DNA of 64,000 bases, from the NCBI GenBank assembly GCA_010093515.1, contig MU001673.1, positions 1,373,320 to 1,437,319 of the forward strand, in the 5' to 3' direction. A program made the position numbers and the translations under genes. Shown here piece after piece: positions 41,559-52,800 of this stretch (its first letter is position 1; each line of letters starts with the position of its first letter). The stretch is from Lineolata rhizophorae. Lineage: Eukaryota > Ascomycota > Dothideomycetes > Lineolatales > Lineolataceae. Under the pieces are notes generated by a model. That model worked only from the letters and a program-made list of their open reading frames with translations, ran no database searches and was not told where the DNA came from.

Positions 41559-43903
41559 ATGTCCCTCCCACTGAGCATCTACGCCCTTGCGGCAGTGTTT
41601 TTCAGCTTTGTCTTATACAAATACATCCTCTACCCCGCCTTCCTTTCGCCGCTGGCCGCGATACCGAATGCAAACCCCACTTCTGCTATCTCGCCGCTGT
41701 GGATTTTGTGGACAAGATTCAAACAGAGAGAAAATGTCACTGTGCACTCAGCTCACAAGAGACTTGGACCTATTGTCAGACTGGGTCCAAACGAAATCGG
41801 TGTCAACTGCGTCAAAGGCGGGCTTTTGACAGTGTACGCTGGTGGCTTTGAGAAGTCGGACTGGTATCCAAATCTCTTTTGTAACTATGGGTACGCGCCA
41901 TGTTGTTAGCCGTTGGTCTGTTCTTTTCCCAGCACAAATACGACCCCGGTTTACTTTTTCAAATAATACCGAGTTCAAAAACTGTTAGCTGCGGCAGCAC
42001 CTTGGTCGAACTAGATGCGCGGATCTGATTTATCTTTCTAGAATGCCAAACATGTTCTCGACGGTCCAATCCCGTCCCCACTCTGTCCGCAAGCGGATGA
42101 TCTCCAACACGTATTCCAAATCCTACCTACACTCGTCGCCCACGATGTCCGCTCTCACCGCGCAGATTATACACCGGCGACTGCTCCCTCTCCTGGCCAC
42201 CCACGCCAGTTCCTCGACCCCAGTCAACGCCTTCCCCTTGTTCTCCGCGGCGACACTCGACATTGTCACATCGTATATCTTCGGCTTGCGAGCCGGAACG
42301 GACTATTTAACGGACTCGGCTTCGCTAGAGGCCTTCCTGGACCGCTACGAGAGCCGCCGCGCCTACACCTTCTGGCCGCAGGAGCTCCCCCGGCTCACCT
42401 CCTGGCTCGAGACCTGGCTCGGCCTCCGTGTGGTTCCCCGCTGGGTCGACGAGGCGAATCGCCAGATCGAAGCACTCGGCTTGCACATGCTCGACCGTGC
42501 AGAAGAACTGCTGCGCAATTCGGCGTTGGGCCAACCCATTGTCTCTGCCGGCTCCCCGGCCCCCTCAGCGGGGAGCCAGAAGTCCGTACCAAGCTTCTCC
42601 ACGGAGCCGCGCCTCTCCGCCATCCCGCCCGCTGACGTGCCCGTCGTCTACGCCCAGCTGCGCGCCGCCATGGTGCGCGCCTTGGTTCTGGACCCGTCCT
42701 CTGGTGCATTAAGCATGCCGCCTGACGCGTCACCCGCGAGGGGCCCGCTGCTAGCACCTTATCGGTCCACCGTGGCGCAGGACGACTCCACCCGTGGCGA
42801 TACGGTGGCGGCGCAGCTGCGGCTCGAGCTGGCCAGCGAGATGCTAGACCACTGGGCCGCGGGCTTCGACACGTCAGGAATTACGCTGACTTACCTGGCC
42901 TGGGAGCTGAGCAAGAATCCGGAGGTGCAGGATGCACTGCGGAAGGAACTCAGGGGGCTGCCAGCTGCCATATATCCTAGGAATAAGCGCGCGGCCAACG
43001 GTGAGAAGGACGTGAGCGCCGCGCAAGATGAGTTGGTGATACCTGATTCGAAGTTACTCGATCAACTCCCGCTGCTAAATGCCGTGCTGCAAGAGACGCT
43101 CCGTCTCCACGCGGCAATCCCCGGCGGCCAGCCGCGGGTCACGCCAACCGGTGGATGCAAGCTGGGAGCCTATGAGGGGATTCCCGGAGGCGTTAGAGTC
43201 AACGCGCAAGCGTACAGCTTGCACCGCAACGAGCAAGTGTTCCCAAATGCGGAGGAATGGCGACCGCAGCGGTGGCTATCGAATGAGACTACCAAGGGAG
43301 GCGGTGATATGAACAGATGGTTCTGGGCGTTCGGCAGCGGTGGCCGGATGTGCGTTGGCTCAAACTTAGCTATTTTTCGTAAGTGGAAACGCAATTTCTC
43401 TTGTAAGCTTATTACCCCGCTCCGATTGAGATCGCGTATCTCGGATAATTTTTCCGCTCTATGCTCCCGCCAACTCTGCTTTGGTGTCAAGCTAGCGTGG
43501 AGGTGTAAGCTTCATTGACTCAATGGCTCGACTCCGCGATAATTCCCGCCATATTTTGGTAGTCTTTGGAGGTTCAAACCGACTTCGGTGGTGCGACGCG
43601 GCGAACCACATGGCATAGGGGTCCGCCCCCCCTAAGTTCGACGAGGTGTTTTGAGCAGGGCCGAACAAAACTCAGCGCCTCTCCTAATTTCCAACGTACC
43701 GCTAGCTGAGCTGTCACTCGTACGAGTATGAAGACCGCCTTTCTAATGGGCCCTTAAATGCAGAAATGAAGTACATCATTGCCGCCATATACACAGGCTT
43801 TCGAACGAGCATCATCGATGACGAAGGAATTGAACAGGTGGATGCGTACACGGCACCGCCGAAAGGGGGGAAGCTGGTGTTGACTGTAGAAAGTGTCGCA
43901 TAG
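41559..43903 (+). CDS. Cytochrome P450 monooxygenase (microsomal, fungal E-class)
   Basis: Three exons (41559-41890, 42042-43378, 43764-43903) encode 602 aa, slightly longer than the usual 500-550. An N-terminal membrane anchor spans about residues 3-26 (LPLSIYALAAVFFSFVLYKY). Diagnostic motifs in order: MFSTVQSRPHSVRKRMISN (helix C region), the oxygen-activation helix AGFDTS (about 383), the K-helix ETLR (about 462), PQRW in the PERF region, and the heme loop FGSGGRMCVG with the thiolate Cys. The last exon, after a 385-nt intron, supplies QMKYIIAAIY and the C-terminal DAYTAPPKGGKLVLTVES strand pair typical of the fold. An insert around residues 175-250 accounts for the extra length. It would hydroxylate or epoxidise a small lipophilic substrate at the ER with a P450 reductase; substrate unknown. 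All key residues are intact. Confidence 0.92.
43379..43763 (+). other. Oversized last intron of the P450 gene
   Basis: 385 nt, four to six times longer than most other introns in the window. Donor GTAAGT and acceptor AAATGCAG are good. It contains a GGTTCAAACC stretch (about 43573) that fits a pol III B box and a C-rich tract (43622-43630). This is compatible with an old insertion, but no matching ends or clear A box are visible. Confidence 0.6.
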
Positions 43904-46900
43904 GTGGCCTGTCTGTTGGCTTGAACGTTAAGTGGGTAAGTCAAAATTGCTCCGTGGGCTGTCATCTCGCTACCGTCGTCACCAGCCTTTTCAACATTAT
44001 AGTCTAAGTCACATCAAAGATTTAGGAGCTTTAATCTAAGGCGCGGAGCGTCCGCTTATCAATTTCAACCGTAGGGAAATAATCATAGACACCACGATGC
44101 CGTCAGTTCAAGTGATTGTCGAAAGAACTTACGCAGTGTTGAAGCCGGCGCCGTGACGGCTCTACAAAGTTGAACTCGGACTCCCTGAACATTGCCTATG
44201 GCGGTCCACAGAAACATTTGCTTTCGCAGGGCAAAAAAAACTCTGAGCTACCGCATTCCAGCCATTATATTTTCCACCAGACCACGGTTTTCGTTCGGGG
44301 TTGAAAGAGCTATGGTTATTCCAGATGGGCAAGAGGCTCCTTCGGACTGTTTACGAGGCGATTAAATCATAGTATCGTGATTTCCAGCATTTACTATGAT
44401 GTGCGGCATAAGCATTGTCACTATGGGGCGGAGCTGGGATTATAGAAGCTAAACCAACCTGAATATAGTTGATACAAGCGAACGAAAGCTATCCCAATCT
44501 TACAAGTTGATTAATTAGATTTAGATGTGCTAGAATATTCGAGCATGCTTGCTACAAGATTCGGTCTAGTTTCCGCAACCCACAGTGATAATACTTACGT
44601 AGTACACTACAAATCATAGTATGGCAGCCAAAAAGAAATTCCATGGCGCTCAGAAACCACCGACATACTTCGTCACCTGGTCGACGACAAAGAACCTACA
44701 TAAGCCAACAAAGTAATTATAGAAGCATCTCTTTTACATCCAGGCATACTAGACAAAATCGATATTCTGTAGAGAATTTAAGCCATCTCAATCGACCTTC
44801 TAGCGACATCAACGAGATAAAACCCTAAAGACGAGGAAGAAAAGATACCGCTGAAGCTCTAGGTACGCTAGATGTTCGTTGGATCGGTTCGGCGCCCTGG
44901 ATCATGCATTTTGTTTGGCTTTCTTTCCCGAAGCGGCCCCAGAAGCTTAACTTTCAGCTGTTATGGCAACGGTTGGAAGTGACAAGGTAGACCCAAAACC
45001 TTATAAACGTTTCATGGCCTTTGGGACTGGTCTTTGTTCCAAATCGCAGGGTCTTATGCGAGGGAAATAGAACGTGAGTAGTTTTCCCTTTGCACAAAAG
45101 CTTCATTTTCCTTTCAGAAAGCGCGCGTATATCCCGCTTCGCGTTTCGCTTTGGGCTTCTTTTCAAGAAGTTTTACGTCGTGAGGCCAGAAGCAGCACTC
45201 AATGTTGCCTCGCTTTCTTAGTCCCGTAGAGAAAAGTGAAGGAGAAATGGAATGGCGGCCTACCGGACCCTCTGCTTGAGCTTACCATGACCGGTATAGC
45301 ATCCAGTCCAGGGGTACCTTTCCCACACAATTGTGGTGCGATCCATTGCCACTATGAAGCAAAGTTCTACCACCCACGTTTCTGCTGTCTCATCCCATGG
45401 CTGCTTATGGGACCAGTTTGCGTTTGTAGATGGGACAAAAAAAAACTTGCACTCGGAAAAAAGCATCTACATCGCAGAAGTTACACTTTTTGACGTTTGT
45501 GACCACAGGTACAACAACCAGAGCTGAATTTGACTCACAATTAAAAGAGCATAAATAAGACGGACTCCTCGTTGCAAAGTCGATAGGCCTCATCACCTTC
45601 AGACGCATCATCTCTTCAAAAGCACAAGAGGCGGATCGTGTTGACTCAAGAGAATATCCATAATCCAGTCAATTTATCATCATTCTGTCGCAGGTGTCAT
45701 CGTTCCTCGTGATATCGGTATCTGCCTCATTCGCCAGCTTTTTGAACCCTCGTATTTCCTTCCGGAGCATCAAGAGAACGTCGCACTCACCTCTTTCCTC
45801 GGGACTCGTGGATTGCTTCGCCAGATTATTCGACACCGATCCCCTCATAAGCACGACAAGACCTCTTTTCCTGATCCGGCCCTTATAACACAATCAGTTT
45901 CTGAACACCGGTCATACCTCTCACCTTCTCCTCTAGAGTATCAGGAACTCACCTCGTTATTGCTTCGGCTTCACATCAGATCATCAGACGGCTCGCCAGA
46001 TCCTTCAACATGGTCCTCTTCACAAGCACACAAAGCACTCTCTTGTTGATCCGGACCCGATGAAACAACTTCATCAATTCCTCCACGTCGATTCTACCTC
46101 TTGCCACCCCATTCCTCCCTTCCTAGGGATCGCGTACCTCTCTAAGTCTACAACAAGAATCGCCTATCCTCCTCTGTGGGTTTGACTTGCATGTCCGAGT
46201 TCACGTCAGCGCCTCTTCGTTTGGGGTCGCAAATACGTCCTGCTTCAAAGGGCCTAATCCCCCGGTAGTCCGGAAGTCTGGAACACGAACACGCCATCCA
46301 TCCCACTGACTGCAGTGCGGAATATCTGTGCCGACCCCCGGTTCCCCGAGAAGCAAGTACAGGAGAGCGTCTGAATGACAACAGAAAAGAGAAGACAAGA
46401 GGAAGGAAACAAAGAGACAGCGGATGCTAGCTGAATGGACAACTCACTTTTGTTTACTTTTGTGTTCTTTTTCTTCTTTTTTTTCCCGATGTAAACAAAA
46501 TAACTGGATCAAGTGCACTGACCTGGCTCTCAAAGCAGGAATCCGGACAATGCACCCTCGAGTGGCGCAACAATGGCGGTGTCGACGGCGAGAATACCGA
46601 GAAATGGAACCCGCAATATCCTCTCGCCTTCCCATCCTACTATGATGATGGCTGGGTTGTTCCTAGTAGTCAAGTCTCCTCCTCCTCTACTCCTTGCTAC
46701 ACGATAGCTTACCCTCCTGATATGAATGCAGCGCCTGACGGCCAATCTTTTCGACGGTTTTACTTTTGTCTCCGGCAACTGAAAAAGAGAGAACAACGCG
46801 CGTACAAGCAAAGAACACGGATCAAATCCCGAAACATCGTTCCCGAAACGAGGCGAACGGAAAGAAATACGGGAAAAGATCCGAAACAGAACCTGAACCA

Positions 46901-48287
46901 TGCCCACCCCGTCTTGAACGCCTCAACACTCCGAGAAGACAAGGAAAAAGAAAATTAGAAAAAGCTCAGCATTAAAGACACCTACCAGAAATAGATCCTT
47001 CTCGACGACGCACTTAATTGCGCTGTCCAATCCGCAGCCATTTAGGACCAACTCGATCCATGTTGTTCCAGACTGGCTTGGGTCGCTTGTTCCAGACTGA
47101 TTTGGCCAGTTGGTCCCAAACTGGTTTGGGTAGTTCATCCCAGACTGACGAGCACCGTTCGACGGTGTCGGGGTACTTTGTTCTATATAAAAACAGAAAA
47201 CCCCTCCTATTTTTGCCGAATCTACTCCACTATTCGCTGCTCTACCGCGCCGTATTGAGGGAGCTCGATGATGCCGGGGAGGAAGTGGGCGTGGAAGTGT
47301 CAAAAGTCAAAGTGTGCAGCTCCTAAGAGTCCAGACGCTGGGCTTCTTCTACAGGTGCCGGCGGAACTGCCCCGTTCGGGATCAGCGTAACGCGGCCTGG
47401 TCATAAGCGGACCGAGTGTACTTACCTACGTGAGCAAGGCGCTGCTCCTCTATTCAACCCGCTGGGTTTTGGCATTGTCTGGCCATGGCGAAGAGGAATT
47501 GCGGAGCATAGTGGAGTGCAATGTGGCCTAGGGCGGTGGTCGTGTGTGAGTGCGAAGGTGAGTGGGTGGGTGGGTGAGTGAAGACAATTGACTGGGAGCG
47601 TAAGGCATGTTGTGCTGCTAATGGCCCGGAATGGAGCTCGGCGAAGAGGATTGGCTAGCTAGTATAGCCGGAGAAGAGCGCAGCGGCCTCACGGGCAGCC
47701 CGGACGTGGGAGATTGCTGTCCTTGTCCTTGAGATGTTGGCCGGCTTTGATACATCGTGAGGTAAGGTGGTGAGGTAAGGAAGTGAGGTGAGTACGGCAA
47801 GCAGGTAAATGGGTGGGCGAGTAGGTATGTGAGTAGGTGCGTGAGCAGGCGAGGGCTCGTCCCGTGGCACTTCAGACCCAGCAAAGCCGGCTTAGGAAAC
47901 AGGCGACTGCGTGGCCTAGCCGCCTTCCGCGAACCACGGAACGCCTCGGCGAGCCCGGCCGCGTGGGGGTGCTCTTGCCCTTGAAACTGCCTTCAGATTT
48001 GGTTGTTAAAGGGGTTGCTACCTCTTTCAGAAGCGTGCAACCGCTCACTGCCGAGGAGCACCAGTCAACAGCCCCCAGTCCAACCACGTCGCACCAGCAA
48101 AGACAACACCGACTGCGCCTCAAGTGCTTCGAAATTGTGCTGTTTCGATGAATTTTTATCTACGGCTTATAGTACACCTCACCCAAAAGTTCCCCGCCAA
48201 TGTCGCATTCATTGTCGGCTGGAAGGGCGCTAGGACGGCGGGGCGGCGAACTCTCAACGGATGGAATTACGTCCGAGGCACAGTCCA
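43904..48287. other. Region between P450 and velvet gene; no confident gene
   Basis: About 4.4 kb. Segment 43904-45650 shows no coding character. At 45640-46049 (+) a frame of about 136 codons stays open without an ATG, rich in Ser, Pro, His and Leu, preceded by an acceptor-like TTCTGTCGCAG; it may be an orphan exon or chance. A 24-bp tandem repeat occupies 47065-47160. From 47540 to 47850 the plus strand is G/T-rich with recurrent GTGAGT and GTAGGT units. The last 300 bp should include the velvet gene 3' UTR. Confidence 0.5.
47065..47160. repeat. 24-bp tandem repeat, four diverged copies
   Basis: Units start at 47065, 47089, 47113 and 47137 with consensus GTTCCAGACTGGTTTGGGTN plus four bases; the fourth matches only in its first half. 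Read on the minus strand, within a 126-codon frame at 46923-47303, the units encode an eight-residue repeat around PNQSGT. The frame has no other recognisable feature, so whether the repeat is coding is unknown. Confidence 0.8.
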
Positions 48288-49831
48288 CTACATGAACGGT
48301 GCCAAATAATTATTGTCCTGGTTTGGGTCGCTTGAGACTGGCGGCCCACTGGAAAACCCCATTTGGGTAAGTTGCTGAGAGCTAGAATTCAGCGGAAGGG
48401 GTTGGCTGCTGGAAGTGAGCGAAGCGAGCGGAAGGCCCTGGGACATCGGAGAGGTGACGCTAGAGCTGCTAGGTGTCGTGCCCAAGTAGGGCATCGAACG
48501 ATCCACAGCCTGAGTCTGGTACTCTGACCCATAAGACCATGGCTGCCTATACACATCAGGGGGGTGAACCGGGATTGGGCCTGGGTTGTCCGCCTTAAAC
48601 CGCTTCGAGGGGACGTAGTCTCCATGTGTCTGATTGTTCTGGTTTCCATAACCATCTTCTCCGGAATTTGTAGGTGGAGGGCGAGAGTCGGCGTCGGCTT
48701 CTGGAGCGAGGGCGTATTGATACCCTCTCTTGTGCGTACCGCCACTGCAAGATGCGTGTTAGCGGGAAGGAGTGAGGATGTACACATGGAAGGGCCTTCA
48801 ACTTACGCCATCATGGCCCGTGGTTCCTTTCGGAGCCTCAGTCGGACACCCTGATCCGAAAATGCACGAGACAAGTACGTCGATTCTTCAAGTCCTTTGA
48901 AGTGCTTTTGAGTTACGACTGTAGCGATTTGTTAGGATATTGTTTTCCTTCTCACTCAAGTGCTACTTAGGTTTGATTGTGGTATGGTAATAATACCTTT
49001 GAAGGGTTCCGAATGGATCGACTTCAAAAAGTGCACCGATTCAGTTTGTCTGCAATCCATTAGCATCATTCCTGAGAGTAAGTTTGAATGGCATGTCACT
49101 CACTTCGAATAGCTGAATAGGCTGAACATAAGACGGTGAGTGCCTGTAACCCGAACCGAAATGTCGCCGAAGACAAAGAAGCCGCCATCTGTCGACCATC
49201 CTATTAGTATAAGGCCGGCTAGCACAAGGAGCCTATACGCTGACTCACCAGCATTGTTCACATCCTTCAGACGATGCAAGGATGACACCAACGATCCCAC
49301 CAGTTGCTCTTTCTGCTCTCTTTGGATGGGTTCGCCTTTCTCATTGCAAAGGGTAGCGCACGTAAAAAGGTAGGGGCTTTGCAAGAAATGTCTTTCGCAC
49401 GAGTTAGTATGTTTTGCTATAGGTAAGTCGAGGATACTTCTTACTGTCCAGGGTCACCGTTCTTGTCGACCTTGAGCTGGATAATCGGCGGCGGGTCGAC
49501 GGGCTTTCGGGCTGTGCGATTGTGTTTGTTAGCAATATGCTCCTTGTTCGTTCATTGTCCCGCGAGAACATCTTCTCGAAACAGGATAGAATGGCGACGG
49601 AAGCTCTAGCATACCTTTTTCCTTCCCCGGAACCGTGACAAGAGCCTCAGCGGGCTGCTGTCGCATTTCCAACTCTATCGCGGTGACCCATCTGTCAGGT
49701 TCGGTCGGAAAGCCAAGACTTGGAGGAGGTTGTCCTAGATGCTCGAAAGTATACGGCCGGGCCGCAGCATACTGCGCGTGGGCGTATTGCGGGTACATGA
49801 ATCCGCTGTGGTCGTCGAAGCCACGGTTCAT
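48288..49831 (-). CDS. vosA: Velvet-domain regulator, VosA-like
   Basis: Seven exons (49615-49831, 49445-49511, 49249-49391, 49104-49188, 48997-49049, 48807-48918, 48288-48744) encode 377 aa, and all phases close. The velvet domain runs from about residue 50: [20 protein letters not shown], then [66 protein letters not shown], and finally [15 protein letters not shown] with [13 protein letters not shown]. The uninterrupted domain and the KPVDPPPI and FLQSPY motifs fit VosA better than VeA, VelB (which has a long internal insert) or VelC. The C-terminal tail is Ser/Pro/Gln-rich with basic patches (PSKRFKAD) that could aid nuclear import. VosA binds DNA through an NF-kB-like fold, alone or with VelB, and controls spore maturation, trehalose and secondary metabolism. 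The start is the first ATG ([10 protein letters not shown]). Introns are 53-103 nt. Confidence 0.9.
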
Positions 49832-52800
49832 ATGCACGATACTCTCGAGGGCAGAAGTTCAGGATGAGGTTGGGCTTGAAGATACGCAAGACGAGAAACA
49901 GATGTTCGGAAGAGATGTTCTGCAGATGGGCACTTTGGGAAACAAGACTTCGTGTGTAGTGTGACGGATTTGATCTGAGAACGCTTCGAACGCAGGTCGT
50001 GGGTTCTTATGTACCGCCGGGAAAGCGGCCGAGTTTCTCCAGGTTGGGCGGATGACACGTTTGGCCTAGGAAGCTGAACTGGCTGGTTGGGGCGGCAGAA
50101 TGCCACGCGCACGCAATTGTTGACAGCGCAAGCCGTATCGTGCCCGTATGACTGGGCAGATGTCTGAGGGAGAAGTGATAGCCTGCCGGTCTGTCCGCCT
50201 GAGCCGGATTGTAACCGCCTGGGGCGAGGTGTTGAGTGCAAAAACGATGAGTGGAGAGCTGCTGAAGGGCCCAACCGTGGGTGGGAGAGCGGATGGATGC
50301 AGTGGGCGAGCGGCGCGGTTGATCCACTGCACAGTGCCAGCATGGGCTCCCGCGCGGCAGACAAGCATCCAGGCAGGGCAAGAGCGGGAGAACGAGCGGG
50401 CGCCTTTCAGAAGCAGGGGCGAGCGGGCTGCAGAAGAAGTCCGCTCGCGGCCGCCGTGCTCTGGCGCGCGTCCGAGGGGGCGGGGCCCGTGGGTCGCACC
50501 TGATGCTGTTCGGCCTGCTTGCCCCTCCTCTTCCAGGAACGCCTACCACTGCCCGCCGCTGCCCGGAAGAAAAGAGGCAGGTGGGCTAGGCGGCGTGGAG
50601 CGCCAGGCTAAGCCGTCTGGTCCTTCCGAGCTCTGACGCCCGGAGACTCCCAGCCCGCGCGCGACGAGTGCACCTGCCTCCGTCTACGCCTCGCCGCGTC
50701 TCTGGCCGCGGCTGTCCTGGTGGCGAATCCGACCTCTCCGCCCTGGCGCGGGCGTGGGGCCGCGGGGAAAACTAGATCTTCTGTTCTTCGAGGTGGCTGC
50801 GGCGGTTTGCCGCGGACGGTCGCACACGGTCGAGTTCCGGCCGGCGAGCGCGGTGTCGCCGCGATGCAGCCGTCGTCGCCCTCACACGGTCCTCCTGTGG
50901 ATGGAGCTCGCGGCGGCTGGAGGGAGGGGCGCGCGCTGTGGAGCGCTGCCAGCACTGGCCCGGCGTGACCGCAGCCCTCCCCGAACCCGGCGCGACGAGG
51001 CGTCACGGCTGCTCGCAGCACGGTGACTGGCTGCGGGGGCCCCGCGCTGGTGAGGTGGTGAACCGTGGGTGAGGTGCAGTTCTCGAGTCGACCCGCCACA
51101 CCACCCGTGGGACATGTGAAGGCGATTCCTGCCCGATTTCGAGGCCGGAGGGGCGGCCGCCCGCGGGTTCCCCGGTTCGCCCTCGCCGCTACGCCTTAGG
51201 GCGTCTTCCGGTGCCGGTGCTTCCCCCTCGGCGCTCACGCCGGTCGAAGCCGCCGCTGTCCCGCGCGCGAGGCGCTTGTCTCGAGGCGCGGCGGGCGGCT
51301 GTGAGGGGGGGTCGTCGCTTGTGGACGTGGAGGAAGCCGCGAGGGCGCGGGCCAGCGCGCGTGCTCAGTGCCTGCCGAAAAGCACGCCGGCGCGGAAGGT
51401 GCGAGGGCGGCGACAGCCCGGCGATAGACGAGTGCGGCAGGCTCGCTGGAGGTGAACGGGCGTCGGGCAGCCCCAGCTCGGGGGGTGTGCAGGCACGTAG
51501 ATTGTCGTACGATGATAGGATGGTCAGGTCCCCAGCCCCTCACTCCCCGGTCCCCAATGATGGAATCGACCGTTTAATTTTTTTGCTCCCCCTCTTCACT
51601 TCCTCTTCTTGCGCAGTTTGGCTTCTGCGGTCGTCAGGATCAAGCCGTCGTTCGATGGCTGGCGATGACTCTTGTCGGCGCCACGCCTCCTTCCGTTTGG
51701 TCGACTGCCGCTTAAGGCGATTTCGCTACCAAACTTGGAGCCCTGGGGGATCGCCGCCAACATGGAGGCCTCCGCGGACTCCACCAGCCTTCCGTCCAGC
51801 TGAAGCCTTCTTTTTCTTTCCCTAGACAGACTCCCAGCCCTCCTTTTGCGTCGTGTTCCCCGGTCACCTTCCAAGCTCTTCCTCGGCCGTCGGTTGCCGC
51901 GCGCCTGCCGTTGCTCGACCTGGGACGCCTAGGTTGGCGACGCTGACTACGCCGAGTGCGCGACCCGTGGTAGTAGTCCGCCGCGTTGCAAGCCGGGAAT
52001 GCAACGACCTAAGGAAGCTGCCGCCGTCTGCGGACATTGAAGCTTCCCGTGGGGTCTGATTGCTGGGGCATAAAAAAAAAGTCGTCAAAGTCAAAAAAGA
52101 CGGACCGAAGCCCGGGGCCGACGAACGAGCGCCGTAGCTTTCTAAAATGCTCTCGCCCGGTGCCTCACCCGGAAGAGCCTTGGTGGCCCTAGAACGGCCA
52201 GGCGCAATAAACAAGGCCTGTGTTTCCGTTGCTGTCACATTCTTCGAATGACGAGGGCACCCCCGCAGTCGTGCATTGCGCACATGCGCTGAGGAAGCAA
52301 CATGGCTCCCCCAATCCTGCACGGCTGTTTCAACGGCCATCCCAGGTTTTGCGAGCATGGACTGCCAAACGGCTCCCAGGAGCGGAGATGGTGCACCGCT
52401 GCCTCGACAAAAGCAGCATGAAACCCCCAATTCGCGGCTGCAAAAGGAGCACGACCACCCATTTACGGGCACAATATAACGCCCAATCTACCCATACTAC
52501 GCGCCAGAAGGCAATCATTATCGGCCAATCTAGCTTTCCACCAACCCGCACCCTATCTGACCCGCTTGATGGCCTGCCACCACTACTGTTCTACGCCGCT
52601 TGTGTGGAGGATGCGACGACCACGTTTTGTACCGGACATGCCACCGCATGCAGTTGAATCGCGTGGCTTGCTGCACTTGGCTGAACTCGGCGAGCCTGCC
52701 TCGCGATGTGATCTGTCGAACGTTCCGAAACATCGGCCCAAAGAGAGCGCGTCAGCCTGCCCCGCGGGTAATTGGCATACGTACATTGCTATCTATTGCA

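Noticed and set aside
43522-43585. tRNA or SINE head in the P450 intron
   Set aside because: A B-box match is present, but the A box is poor and no acceptor stem or cloverleaf can be drawn; kept only as a weak hint in the intron finding.
44600-44900. Possible decayed transposase
   Set aside because: Short open segments appear in more than one frame, but no catalytic motif, terminal repeats or target-site duplication could be identified.
50608-51825. Long frames on both strands upstream of the velvet gene
   Set aside because: Mutually overlapping on opposite strands in very GC-rich DNA, with Arg/Ala/Pro-rich translations and no splice or domain support.
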